A stretch of DNA of 64,000 nucleotides. It comes from Pelethousia sp034928145. GTDB taxonomy: Bacteria > Bacillota > Clostridia > Christensenellales > CAG-138. The notes beneath the pieces are model-generated. The model was not told the DNA's origin. It saw nothing but the letters and a program-made list of their open reading frames with translations, and made no database searches. Position numbers and translations under genes: made by a program. How positions within the stretch are numbered: the stretch's first letter is position 1; each line of letters opens with the position of its first letter. The DNA lies in the NCBI GenBank assembly GCA_034928145.1, contig JAYFPE010000016.1, positions 45,889 through 109,888 of the forward strand, given 5' to 3'. Of this stretch, positions 25,195-33,784 are shown piece by piece.

Positions 25195-26700
25195 ATGCAG
25201 CCTATACTAGAGGTCGTATCGATCGAAAAGAGCTATCCCGGCGTGAATGTGCTAAAAGGAATATCCTTCAGCCTGGAACGGGGCAAAATATATTCGCTGG
25301 TAGGCGAAAACGGCGCGGGGAAATCCACGCTGATCAAGATTATCATGGGATTGGAGCGCGCAGACGCCGGCTCCATATGCATAAACGGAACGCCCGCCAA
25401 GATTGCCAACGTGCAGCAGGCGCGCAACGCCTATATGATCGATGCGGTTTTCCAGGAGCATTCGCTTATCCCGGATATGACCGTAGGCGAAAACATGCTG
25501 CTGGACCGCCTCCAAAGGCTCAGAAAGGGTCCGCTGCTCTCCCATACTGAAATCAACGCCCATGCAGAAAAGGCCTTATCCGCGGTTAACCTCGAGCTGG
25601 ACGTAAGCCGCTGCGTAAGCACGTTGACCGAGGGGGAGAAAAGCATTGTTGAGCTTGCAAAGGTAATTGCGCGGAATCCGGACGTAATCATTTTAGATGA
25701 GATCACCGCTGCGTTGGAATATGAAAAGGTGGACGAGCTATTCGCTCTGCTGAACGGGCAAAAGGAAAAGGGCAAGACCTTCATTTTCATCTCGCATAGG
25801 ATGGAGGAAGTCCTCCGCTATGCGGATGAGATTCTTGTGCTCAAAGAGGGCGTATTGGCCAATCACTTGGTAAACGAACAAAAAATTGATACCAAAGAGA
25901 TGCGCCAGGTCATCATCGAATCGATGACGGGCATCACAGGCGGCATAGATTTCCCCGAAAGGCCGGAAATCGCGGAGGATGCGCCCCGCATATTGCAAAT
26001 CCGGGGCCTGTGCACAGACGCGCTCCATAACATCGACCTGGATGTGAAAAAGGGCGAGATCCTATGCTTGGCCGGCCTCAGCGGCCAGGGCCAGAGCGAG
26101 CTGCTCCGAACCATTGCCGGCGATCTCCCCGTAAAGGGCGGCGTCATCGAGATCGAGGGCCGCGAAGCCAAACTTCATACCATACGCGATGCCATGAAGG
26201 CGGGGCTGTTTTATATATCGGATCGCCGGGATGCGGAGGAGACCTGGCCCCAGCATGATCTAATGTTCAACATGGTGCTGGCCAGCACGCATAAGCGCGC
26301 AAAATGCGGCGTTATCAGCAAGCGCACGGAGTGCAGCGTGGCGCAGCGCATGGTGGAAAAGCTAAAGATCGAGGCGCCGGGGCTGGAGAAGCTGATCCGT
26401 TATTTAAGCGGCGGCAACCGACAAAAAGTAGTTATCGCCAGATATTTGCTGGCCGGCCCCAAGCTGCTCATACTGAACCAGCCTACCATAGGCTTGGATA
26501 TCACCACTAAGATAGAGATATACAGGCTACTGCGAGAGCTGGCCGATGCGGGCATGGCCTGCCTTGCCTTGTTCACCGAACGCGAGGAGATCCTTTTCCT
26601 GCCGGATCGGCTGGTGGTTATGTATGAAGGTGCAGTCGTCAAGCAATTTGGCGGCCGCGCGATCGACGAGCGGGAACTTGTGCGTTCCTACTACAAGTGA
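25195..26700 (+). CDS. Sugar ABC transporter ATPase (RbsA-like, two nucleotide-binding domains)
   Basis: A 501-residue fused double ATPase that powers import. The first domain has an intact Walker A (GENGAGKST, 37-45) and Walker B (VIILDE, D168-E169) but an atypical signature, LTEGEK. The second domain has a degenerate Walker A (GLSGQGQSE) and a good signature (LSGGNRQK). Its Walker B reads LLILNQPT, with N428 and Q429 in place of the usual D-E of RbsA relatives. ATP hydrolysis at one composite site is therefore probably lost. CAAAGGAG lies 7-8 bases before the ATG. The gene overlaps permease 1. Confidence 0.9.
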   Translation: MQPILEVVSIEKSYPGVNVLKGISFSLERGKIYSLVGENGAGKSTLIKIIMGLERADAGSICINGTPAKIANVQQARNAYMIDAVFQEHSLIPDMTVGENMLLDRLQRLRKGPLLSHTEINAHAEKALSAVNLELDVSRCVSTLTEGEKSIVELAKVIARNPDVIILDEITAALEYEKVDELFALLNGQKEKGKTFIFISHRMEEVLRYADEILVLKEGVLANHLVNEQKIDTKEMRQVIIESMTGITGGIDFPERPEIAEDAPRILQIRGLCTDALHNIDLDVKKGEILCLAGLSGQGQSELLRTIAGDLPVKGGVIEIEGREAKLHTIRDAMKAGLFYISDRRDAEETWPQHDLMFNMVLASTHKRAKCGVISKRTECSVAQRMVEKLKIEAPGLEKLIRYLSGGNRQKVVIARYLLAGPKLLILNQPTIGLDITTKIEIYRLLRELADAGMACLALFTEREEILFLPDRLVVMYEGAVVKQFGGRAIDERELVRSYYK

Positions 26701-27659
26701 TGTATATGCTTATGAAAAAAATTACAGTTTTCCTGAAGCGGAATTATACCTATGCGATACTGGCGCTGTTTTGGGCCGTGGCGGCACTCAGCTCCCAGTA
26801 TTTTAGAACAACAAATACCTTCTCAGCCATCTTCGTGGCGGCGGTGCCCATCGTCATCATTTCCTTTTCGCAAAACGCGGTGGTTCTCAACGGCGGCTTT
26901 GATCTTTCTATCGGCGCGATCGCCAGCCTGTCCACCGTCATATGCTCATATCTGATGGAGATAAGCGACCTGGCGGCCATCGCGGCAGTTATGGCCATGG
27001 GCCTCGTAGTCGGTTTGCTCAACGGCATCGGCATCACCAAGCTAAAGATCGAGCCTTTCATCATGACCCTTGGGATGATGTACATACTCGGCGGCATCGC
27101 ACAGATCCTTCGGCCGACGCCGGGCGGCTACATATCACCCGGCCTGACCCGCTTCCTGCTTTCCTCCAACCAGCCCTTCGCGCTGGTTCCCCTGCTGCTC
27201 ATAATCGTATGCTGTATATCGGGGGTGTTGTTCTTCAAAAAGACGGCCTTTGGCCGTAGGATATACGCCATCGGCGGCAATGAGAAGGCCGCGCGGATGT
27301 CCGGCGTAAATGTGGAGCGCACCAGGATTTGCGTCTATATGCTCAGCGGCGTGGTCGCCGCGATCGCGGGCGTATATCTAGCCTGCAAGAACACCAGCGG
27401 CAACGCTGACGCAGGCTCCCGGTATCTGTTTGATACTTTTACCGTGGTCTTTATGGGGGGCACGCTGGTATCGGGAGGCGTAGGCGGTTTTAGCGGGACG
27501 GTGGCCACCTCGCTTATCATTTCGTCGCTGGTATACGTATTGCAGTTTATGAATGTTTCATCCTGGTATCAGTATATCATCAAGGGCTTGCTGCTGCTGT
27601 TGGTGTCCGGCCTGCAGTTTATCACCCTTGCCAAGCGGAGGAACGGGGACAATGATTAA
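26700..27659 (+). CDS. Sugar ABC transporter permease 1 (BPD_transp_2 family)
   Basis: A 319-residue membrane subunit with about eight to ten hydrophobic segments. The family segments GGFDLSIGAIASLSTVICS and GMMYILGGIAQ are clear, as is the coupling-loop region AIGGNEKAARMSGV. The ATG at 26700 shares its first base with the ATPase stop (TGATG), which suggests coupled translation; later in-frame ATGs at 26706 and 26712 are possible. It overlaps permease 2 by 8 bases. Two distinct permeases point to a heterodimeric channel, unlike the single RbsC. Confidence 0.88.
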   Translation: MYMLMKKITVFLKRNYTYAILALFWAVAALSSQYFRTTNTFSAIFVAAVPIVIISFSQNAVVLNGGFDLSIGAIASLSTVICSYLMEISDLAAIAAVMAMGLVVGLLNGIGITKLKIEPFIMTLGMMYILGGIAQILRPTPGGYISPGLTRFLLSSNQPFALVPLLLIIVCCISGVLFFKKTAFGRRIYAIGGNEKAARMSGVNVERTRICVYMLSGVVAAIAGVYLACKNTSGNADAGSRYLFDTFTVVFMGGTLVSGGVGGFSGTVATSLIISSLVYVLQFMNVSSWYQYIIKGLLLLLVSGLQFITLAKRRNGDND

Positions 27660-28632
27660 GCAAAGATCTCTCGCTTTTATCAAAACCAATCTTGGTATGA
27701 TTATCATTGTGTCGGCGTTGATTGCGCTGCTGCTCGTAGGCGGCTTGGTAAACGCCAGCTTCCTGACCTTTAACCACATTGTGGATATCATGTACCTCAA
27801 TACCATGTTTGGCATTCTGGCCATTGCCCAAACCATTGTGATCCTCGCCGGGGGCATTGATATGTCCGTGGGCGCGGTGTATTGGGTGACGATCATGCTG
27901 GGTTCGCATTATATGAACGGCGACAAGCTGTTTACGGGCATCCTCTATGTGCTGGCGATCGGCATTGCGGTGGGGCTCATAAACGGCGTTTGCATTGCCA
28001 AGCTGAAGATACCCTATGTGGTAGCTACGATGGCGATGATGATTATACTCACCGGCGTTTTGTACGTGGTTACCGGTGGCGGCGGGCATGGCAAGGCGCC
28101 GGAGGCGCTGCATGATTTCAGCATCGCCAGGCTGCCTGCCGTCGGAGGCTCCCGCGGACTGCCGATACGCGTACTGCTGTGGCTGGCGCTGACCGCTATT
28201 ATGGCATTTTCGCTTAATAAGACCACCTTTGGCTGGACCGTGCGCGCACTGGGCAGCAACCCGGCGGCAACGCGCTATTGTGGCCTGCGCGGCGATTTCA
28301 GCCTGATACTGGTATATGTGATCAGCAGCGTATTTGCGGTGATCGCCGGCCTGCTTTATATGGGCCAGGCGGGAACACCCTATCCTAGCTTTGAAGGCGG
28401 CGTAGGCGTCGGCACCGGCATTACGATGGAGACGATCGCCGCGGTCATCGTAGGCGGCACGTTTTTTACGGGCGGAAAGGGAGGCTTCATCAATACCTTC
28501 TTGGGTATATTGATACTTTCCACGCTGTATAGCCTGCTGTCCATGGCGGGGATGGGGGAGAATACGCGTTCCATACTCAATGGCGTTATCATTTTGGCGG
28601 TGGTTGCGCTCTATAGCCGAAATAAGGATTAA
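27652..28632 (+). CDS. Sugar ABC transporter permease 2 (BPD_transp_2 family)
   Basis: A 326-residue partner permease. Signature segments are ILAGGIDMSVGAVYW and the coupling loop ALGSNPAATRYCGL. The frame is open from 27553, but the upstream part overlaps permease 1 and is not family-like. The ATG at 27652 follows GCGGAGG and gives the normal start MIKQRSLAFIKTN. The heterodimer with permease 1, plus the double ATPase and lipoprotein, makes a complete CUT2-type importer. Confidence 0.88.
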   Translation: MIKQRSLAFIKTNLGMIIIVSALIALLLVGGLVNASFLTFNHIVDIMYLNTMFGILAIAQTIVILAGGIDMSVGAVYWVTIMLGSHYMNGDKLFTGILYVLAIGIAVGLINGVCIAKLKIPYVVATMAMMIILTGVLYVVTGGGGHGKAPEALHDFSIARLPAVGGSRGLPIRVLLWLALTAIMAFSLNKTTFGWTVRALGSNPAATRYCGLRGDFSLILVYVISSVFAVIAGLLYMGQAGTPYPSFEGGVGVGTGITMETIAAVIVGGTFFTGGKGGFINTFLGILILSTLYSLLSMAGMGENTRSILNGVIILAVVALYSRNKD

Positions 28633-28655
28633 AATCCCGATAGGAGTGAGCATAT

Positions 28656-30008
28656 ATGAAAAAAGATGTGGTTATCATTGGCGGCGGCCCCGGCGGCTAT
28701 GTGGCCGGGCCGATTCTGGCCGCGGGCGGGCTGTCCGTAGCTTGCGTGGAGATGGAGGTGATTGGCGGCACTTGCCTGAAATATGGCTGTATGCCCACCA
28801 AGAGCCTGGCTGCGGTATCCGCCTGCATCGAAAAGGTTAAGCACGCGGATCGGTACGGTCTTACCATAGGTGCGTGGGAGGTCGATTATCCGGCGGCAAT
28901 GGAGCGCGCCCATACGCATGTAAAAAAGCTGGCCGCCGGATGCGAATCCAAGTTCGCCAAATGCGGCATTGCGGTATTCAAGGGCCATGGCGCCCTCAAG
29001 GACGAGCATACTGTGCTGGTAACGCCCTATGAGGAGGAACCATTCGAGATAGAGGCCGATAAGATCATCCTCGACGTAGGCTCCCGTTCGGCGCAGATAG
29101 CCCCCTTTGGAAGCGACCCCGCTATCCTCACCAATAAGGAGATTCTTGCGCTGGATGAACTCCCCCGTTCGCTGCTGATTGTCGGCAGCGGCGTTATGGG
29201 CTGCGAGTTTGCCTGCATTTATGCCAATTTCGGCACCAAGGTGACCATGGTGGAGTTCATGGACCGCGTGCTGCCCCCCGTAGACGCTGATATAGCGGCG
29301 CTGATGCAGGAAAAGCTGGAGGCCATGGGAATCGAGTTAGAGCTGGGAACCAAGGTCGAAAGCTATGAAAAGAAGGATGGCCTCTATCGCTGCAAGCTGG
29401 CAAACGGAAAGAGCGTGGAGGCGGAAAAGGTGCTGGTGGTGGTAGGCCGCACGCCCAATTCTGATGATATCGGCCTGGAAAACATAGCCATCCAAACCAC
29501 CGGCCGCGGCCATATCTGCGTGGACGAGCATCTGCGTACGGCGTCGCCTTCTATTTACGCCATAGGCGATGTGATTGGGGGCACGTTTGCTCATGTTTCC
29601 CGGCTGGAGGGCGAGTATGTGGCCAAGAATATTCTCGGTGCTGATATCGCTATGGATTACCGCGTAGTCCCTTGGGCTATCTTCACTTCGCTGGAGGTTG
29701 CGGGCGTGGGCTTCACCGAGCAACAGGCGAAAAAACAGGGCGTCGCCTATACCGCCTCGGTTGCCAAATTCAGCGCTAACGGCAAGGCCATGGTGAGCGA
29801 TGAAGGCGAGGGCTTCGTGAAGGTGTTGGCCGAGCCTCAAAACAAACGCATCTTGGGCGCGCAGATAATAGGCCCCCATGCTTCCGACCTGATCCATGAG
29901 ATGGCGCTGGCCATCAAATGCAACCTGAGCGCGCAGGACATAAGCGCTATGATCCATGTCCATCCGACTTTAGCGGAAACGGTGCTCAAGGCCTGCCAGG
30001 AAATATAA
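28656..30008 (+). CDS. Dihydrolipoamide dehydrogenase-like FAD disulfide oxidoreductase
   Basis: A 450-residue class I pyridine nucleotide-disulfide reductase. FAD-binding GGGPGGYVAG (9-18) is followed by the redox-active pair C40 and C45 (GGTCLKYGCMPTK). An NAD(P)-binding GSGVMGCE, the AIGDVIGG motif and the C-terminal HVHPTLAE with the catalytic His complete the fold. No lipoyl domain is attached, and no 2-oxoacid dehydrogenase or glycine-cleavage genes are near. Its disulfide partner is therefore unknown; the next gene, a cysteine-rich C_GCAxxG_C_C protein, is the obvious candidate. TAGGAG lies upstream of the ATG. Confidence 0.88.
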   Translation: MKKDVVIIGGGPGGYVAGPILAAGGLSVACVEMEVIGGTCLKYGCMPTKSLAAVSACIEKVKHADRYGLTIGAWEVDYPAAMERAHTHVKKLAAGCESKFAKCGIAVFKGHGALKDEHTVLVTPYEEEPFEIEADKIILDVGSRSAQIAPFGSDPAILTNKEILALDELPRSLLIVGSGVMGCEFACIYANFGTKVTMVEFMDRVLPPVDADIAALMQEKLEAMGIELELGTKVESYEKKDGLYRCKLANGKSVEAEKVLVVVGRTPNSDDIGLENIAIQTTGRGHICVDEHLRTASPSIYAIGDVIGGTFAHVSRLEGEYVAKNILGADIAMDYRVVPWAIFTSLEVAGVGFTEQQAKKQGVAYTASVAKFSANGKAMVSDEGEGFVKVLAEPQNKRILGAQIIGPHASDLIHEMALAIKCNLSAQDISAMIHVHPTLAETVLKACQEI

Positions 30009-30026
30009 TTGCGGAGGGAATCAACG

Positions 30027-30569
30027 ATGATGAGCACGGAAGAAAAAATACAAAGAGCGTATGAGCTGGGTTTTAAGTACGAAAAGGAGATCAAGGGCTG
30101 CTCGCAATCCACCATTCAGGCGCTGATGGAGGTGTATGGCGAAACCGATTCCGACGTATACCAATCCATGGCGGCCTTTTCCGCCGGCGGTGCGGTGATG
30201 GGCGATGGCATGTGCGGCGGATATGCCGCGGGCTTGCTGTTTTTCGGCCTGCATACGGGCAGGCGGCTCGAAGACCTAGGCGCGGACCCGGACGAGCCCC
30301 GGGCTTCCTCCAAAAATAACGATAATTTCAGGCTGGCCAGGCAGTTGCACGATCGCTTCATCATGGAATACGGTACCGTGGTCTGCCATCAGATCCACCG
30401 CAACCTCTATGGCCGGCCCTATAGCATCACCGATCCTGATGAGAAGCGCAAGTTCGAGGAGGCCGGTGCACACGACTGGGGCTGCACCTCGGTATGCGGC
30501 AACGCGGCCAAGTGGACGGCGGAAATTTACGAGGCCTATTTGGCGGAAAAAGGAGGCGCCGCGCAATGA
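30027..30569 (+). CDS. C_GCAxxG_C_C family redox protein
   Basis: A 180-residue protein of the C_GCAxxG_C_C family (redox-active proteins of unknown role in anaerobes). Conserved cysteines appear in order: IKGCSQSTIQAL, GDGMCGGYAAGLLFFG (the GCAxxG-like core, here MCGGYAAG), VVCHQIH, and WGCTSVCGNAA. The frame opens with TTG at 30009, but GCGGAGGG lies 8 bases before the ATG at 30027. It lies 18 bases after the flavoprotein gene and overlaps the next SDR by ATGA. Coupling to a sugar operon is unusual; an electron-shuttle or thiol-relay role is inference. Confidence 0.82.
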   Translation: MMSTEEKIQRAYELGFKYEKEIKGCSQSTIQALMEVYGETDSDVYQSMAAFSAGGAVMGDGMCGGYAAGLLFFGLHTGRRLEDLGADPDEPRASSKNNDNFRLARQLHDRFIMEYGTVVCHQIHRNLYGRPYSITDPDEKRKFEEAGAHDWGCTSVCGNAAKWTAEIYEAYLAEKGGAAQ

Positions 30570-31333
30570 ACGAGATGTTTTCGATCGCCGGGAAAACTGT
30601 AGTGATCGCCGGCTCCGCCGGTACCGTGGGTATGCGCCTATGCAACTATCTATCCGAGCTAGGCGCCGGCGTGGCGGCGATAGATATGAATCCCACAGGC
30701 GCGCTCACGGAAAAGGAGAACGCCGCAAGCCGCTTTTACCAATGCGATATCACCGACCAGGTGGCGCTGGAAAAGACTGCGGTGAAGATTCAAGACGACT
30801 TTGGGCATATAGATGTGCTGATCAACCTGGTCTGTACCTTCGGCGCCGGTGTAAAAGCTATGGAGCTCCCCTATGAGCGCTGGAAAACGGATATGAAGAT
30901 CAACGTGGACACCTATTTCCTTACCTCCACGGTATTCGGCAGGTATATGATGGATCAGGGCGGAGGAAGCATTATCAACTTCGCCTCCACGGCCTCCTTC
31001 TCCTATATAAGGGGCTCGTATAAAACCAGCTATTGCGTGAGCAAAGCTGCCGTAGCCTCATTGACCAGGTCCCTGGCCTATGAGTTCGCGGAAAACAAGA
31101 TACGGGTTAACGCTATCGCCCCCGGATTTATAGACATACGGGAAAATATCAATAGCGATAGCGGGTCTATTTGCACCGAACGCGAGCGTGATCGCATTGA
31201 TCGCGTGCCCCTGCATAAACTAGCGCAAATCAAGGATTTGCTGGGCCCTATCGTGATGTTCGCTTCCGACGCCTCCTCCTTCGTTACCGGCCAGGTACTG
31301 CTGGTGGATGGCGGCTTCCTGCTGTATAATTGA
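30566..31333 (+). CDS. SDR-family oxidoreductase 2
   Basis: A 255-residue short-chain dehydrogenase. The cofactor loop is AGSAGTVG in place of the common TGxxxGIG, and the usual NNAG is replaced by INLVC. The catalytic YCVSK pair and the LVDGGF end are intact. The altered NNAG region may change how the substrate or cofactor is held. The ATG at 30566 follows AAAGGAGG and overlaps the preceding stop by 4 bases. It is more distant from the other two SDRs in the window than they are from each other. Confidence 0.85.
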   Translation: MNEMFSIAGKTVVIAGSAGTVGMRLCNYLSELGAGVAAIDMNPTGALTEKENAASRFYQCDITDQVALEKTAVKIQDDFGHIDVLINLVCTFGAGVKAMELPYERWKTDMKINVDTYFLTSTVFGRYMMDQGGGSIINFASTASFSYIRGSYKTSYCVSKAAVASLTRSLAYEFAENKIRVNAIAPGFIDIRENINSDSGSICTERERDRIDRVPLHKLAQIKDLLGPIVMFASDASSFVTGQVLLVDGGFLLYN

Positions 31334-31346
31334 GGCTTAGCTCATT

Positions 31347-32132
31347 ATGAACAAATATGCTGATCTGAAGGGAAAATGCGCTGTTGTCACCGGAAGCTCC
31401 CGGGGCATAGGCTATGCCATTGCGGAGGCTTTCTGCGCCAACGATATGTCCGTGGCAATGCTGGATGTTACGGGCGATACCCTTGTTCAGCGCGCAGCCG
31501 CGCTGCGCGCTAAGTATCCCCATCTCAAGATCGAAGGCTATGCCTGCAATGTAGCGGAGCGCGATTCGGTGGATGCAGCGTTCTGCGCGGCAAGGGTGGA
31601 TATGAACCGAATAGACGTGCTGGTGAACAACGCCGGCGTACTGCGCAGAGGCAAGCTGGAGGAAATGAGCGATGAGGATTGGAACCTGGTGCAGGCCGTC
31701 AACGTGAACGGTCCCTTCCATTGCTGCCGAGCGGTTCTGCCATATATGAAGGAGCGTGGAGCGGGCGCAATCGTGAACGTAAGTTCCAACGTGGCCACGA
31801 TGCCAAGCGTGTCCATGGGCGCTTACTGCGTATCCAAATCCGCAGTGGAGACGCTCACAAGAGTGCTTGCCGCCGAATATGCGCCCTATGGCGTGCGCAT
31901 CAACGCATACGCTCCCGGGGTGGTGGCAACCGAAATGACACGGGATATCCTACAGCAGCGTGCCGAGGAAAAGTTGCGCACCATTCCCATTGGCCGCTTT
32001 ACCGAACCTGAGGAGATCGCCTCACTGGTGCTATTTTTGGTATCGGATGCATCTTCTTCTATTGATGGAACCGTGGTTGCCGTGGACGGCGGTATGCTGG
32101 CCACGCATAACCCCTGGAAGGCAAAGCTATGA
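31347..32132 (+). CDS. SDR-family oxidoreductase 3 (paralog of the PTS-operon SDR)
   Basis: A 261-residue classical SDR with TGSSRGIG (15-22), NNAG, the serine of VSSNVA and the YCVSK active site. The C-terminal half, with APGVVATEM, RAEEKL and the unusual tail GGMLATHNP, matches the SDR at 14219 (APGIVETPM, RAESKL, GGIWATQTP). It overlaps the following FGGY kinase by 4 bases (ATGA), so oxidation or reduction and phosphorylation are tightly co-produced. Confidence 0.88.
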   Translation: MNKYADLKGKCAVVTGSSRGIGYAIAEAFCANDMSVAMLDVTGDTLVQRAAALRAKYPHLKIEGYACNVAERDSVDAAFCAARVDMNRIDVLVNNAGVLRRGKLEEMSDEDWNLVQAVNVNGPFHCCRAVLPYMKERGAGAIVNVSSNVATMPSVSMGAYCVSKSAVETLTRVLAAEYAPYGVRINAYAPGVVATEMTRDILQQRAEEKLRTIPIGRFTEPEEIASLVLFLVSDASSSIDGTVVAVDGGMLATHNPWKAKL

Positions 32133-33652
32133 AATATATCTTATCACACGATATAGGCACCACGGGCGTCAAGAGCTGCCTGTTTGATGAAAAGCTGAAA
32201 TTGAAGGGCAGCCTATATAGCCCCACCGATACCTGCTATCTGCCGGATGGCGCGGTGCTGCAGCAGCCGGAGCAGTGGTGGAGCCTAATCCGGGAGGCGA
32301 TGCGTGCGCTAATGGCGCAATCCGGCGTGGCGCCCGCGCAAGTGGCGGGGATATGCGTAGATGGCCATATGAACGGCTGCATCCCGGTGGATGTGGACCG
32401 GCGGCTGCTCCTGGAGCACACGCCGCTGTGGGCGGACTTTTCCGCCACGGAACAGGCCGCTCGATTGGAAGCGGCCATATCGCCCCAGCGTTTTTATGAG
32501 ATCACGGGCTGTGGCATGGACATGCCCATATACCCGCTTGCCAAGCTGTGTAAGCTGAAAGACTGCCGGCCGAATATTTACGAAAGCGCCTGGAAGTTTA
32601 TCGCTACAAAGGACTACATTAACATGAAGCTGACCGGCAGGTGTTGCACCGATTACAGTGATGCTTCTAATTCTGGCATGCTGGATATGCGCAGCGGCGA
32701 CTGGTCGGACGAGATCATTCAGGCTACGGGGCTGGACCGGGCTAAACTGCCGGAGCTGGTAGAATCAACTGCTGTGATTGGAGGGCTGCTGCCGGATGTG
32801 GCCGCGTATTGCGGCCTGATTGCCGGAACGCCGGTGGTGGCCGGATGCGGCGATGTGCCCAGCGCCTCCGTAGGTGCGGGTGCTTATCGCGAGGATGTAT
32901 ACTACATCAACATCGGTTCCGCTACATGGCTCTCCCGAAGCTATGACGCCAGCCAATTTCTCTGTGACGCTGAATATAAGCCCTTTGTTTTGCGCCACGC
33001 GGCGGAGGGGTTGCTTACGGCACAGCTGGTAAGCTTTGGCGGCGGCATCTGCTTCCAGTGGATTGTGGATATGCTATCCGGCGCCATGCAAGGCGGCGGG
33101 GAGACGGCAAAGAAAGCGGCCGCACATCTGTATGAATCCATCGAGGCGCAGGAGCGCGACTATACCAAAGCGCCGGGTGAACTGTTTTTCCTGCCTTATC
33201 TGCGCGGCGGCGTTCCTACCAATCCGCGAATGAAGGGCTCGTTCATCGGCCTGTCCATGGAGCATGACGCTTATGACATGATCCATGCCGTGCAGGCCGG
33301 CGTGGCCTATCATTTGCGAACCATGATGCCTTTTATTTCAGACAAGATCGATAAGCCCATGACACGTGTCAACATAATCGGCGGCGGCGCGAGAAGCGGC
33401 CGCTGGTGCCAGCTGATCGCGGATATCTGCGGGCTGGATGTAATATGCGCGCCGCAATTGCAGTTCGCCACGGCCCGTGGTACGGCTGTCATAGGCGGGG
33501 TGGGCTGCGGCCTGTTCGATGATTTTAAGGTGATAGACTCTCTCGAAGACGAATGGTCCGTTTACTTGCCCGATGTCAAGCGCAGGGAATTCTATGACCG
33601 GGGCTATCGACGCTTTCGGGATTTGGTTGCAGCTATGAGCGATATAAGCTAA
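32129..33652 (+). CDS. FGGY-family carbohydrate kinase (xylulokinase-like) 2
   Basis: A 507-residue kinase. It shows SHDIGTTGVKS at the N-terminus, CVDGHMNG and LWADFSA in the sugar site, the catalytic GCGDVPSASVGAG loop and the GGGARSGRW motif. It shares its overall plan with kinase 1 (22327), but the substrate-pocket segments differ (DGHMNGC against SGQMMAL), so the two probably act on different intermediates. Last gene of the long ABC operon; GGAAGG precedes the overlapping ATG. Confidence 0.87.
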   Translation: MKYILSHDIGTTGVKSCLFDEKLKLKGSLYSPTDTCYLPDGAVLQQPEQWWSLIREAMRALMAQSGVAPAQVAGICVDGHMNGCIPVDVDRRLLLEHTPLWADFSATEQAARLEAAISPQRFYEITGCGMDMPIYPLAKLCKLKDCRPNIYESAWKFIATKDYINMKLTGRCCTDYSDASNSGMLDMRSGDWSDEIIQATGLDRAKLPELVESTAVIGGLLPDVAAYCGLIAGTPVVAGCGDVPSASVGAGAYREDVYYINIGSATWLSRSYDASQFLCDAEYKPFVLRHAAEGLLTAQLVSFGGGICFQWIVDMLSGAMQGGGETAKKAAAHLYESIEAQERDYTKAPGELFFLPYLRGGVPTNPRMKGSFIGLSMEHDAYDMIHAVQAGVAYHLRTMMPFISDKIDKPMTRVNIIGGGARSGRWCQLIADICGLDVICAPQLQFATARGTAVIGGVGCGLFDDFKVIDSLEDEWSVYLPDVKRREFYDRGYRRFRDLVAAMSDIS

Positions 33653-33700
33653 ATGTGGTTTCATATGCCAAGGCAACTCGATTTTATACCCAGGGGGTGG

Positions 33701-33739
33701 TATAATATGGAAGAGCAATGTGGAACGTAAACGCTTGGG
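33701..33739 (+). promoter_or_regulatory. Promoter -10 and cre-like site upstream of the GntR gene
   Basis: A perfect TATAAT at 33701-33706 has a weak -35 (TCGATT, 17 bases upstream). Just downstream, CGTAAACGCTTGGG at 33726-33739 matches the CcpA cre consensus at 11 of 14 positions. If real, HPr-Ser46-P/CcpA would repress the regulator and following genes. Confidence 0.35.
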
Positions 33740-33784
33740 CCTAAATGATAAATAGTATAAGCATGGACGGATAATGGACTGCGT

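Noticed and set aside
27622..28653. 343-codon open frame on the minus strand over permease 2
   Set aside because: Antisense shadow of a membrane protein; His/Arg/Gln-rich with no domain.
22327..33652. Reading the ABC operon as an Lsr (AI-2) uptake system
   Set aside because: FGGY kinase, double ATPase and two permeases resemble lsrK and lsrACD, but LsrF- and LsrG-like proteins and an LsrR-type regulator are missing. The aldolases are of DeoC size, and SDRs and redox proteins are not part of Lsr loci.
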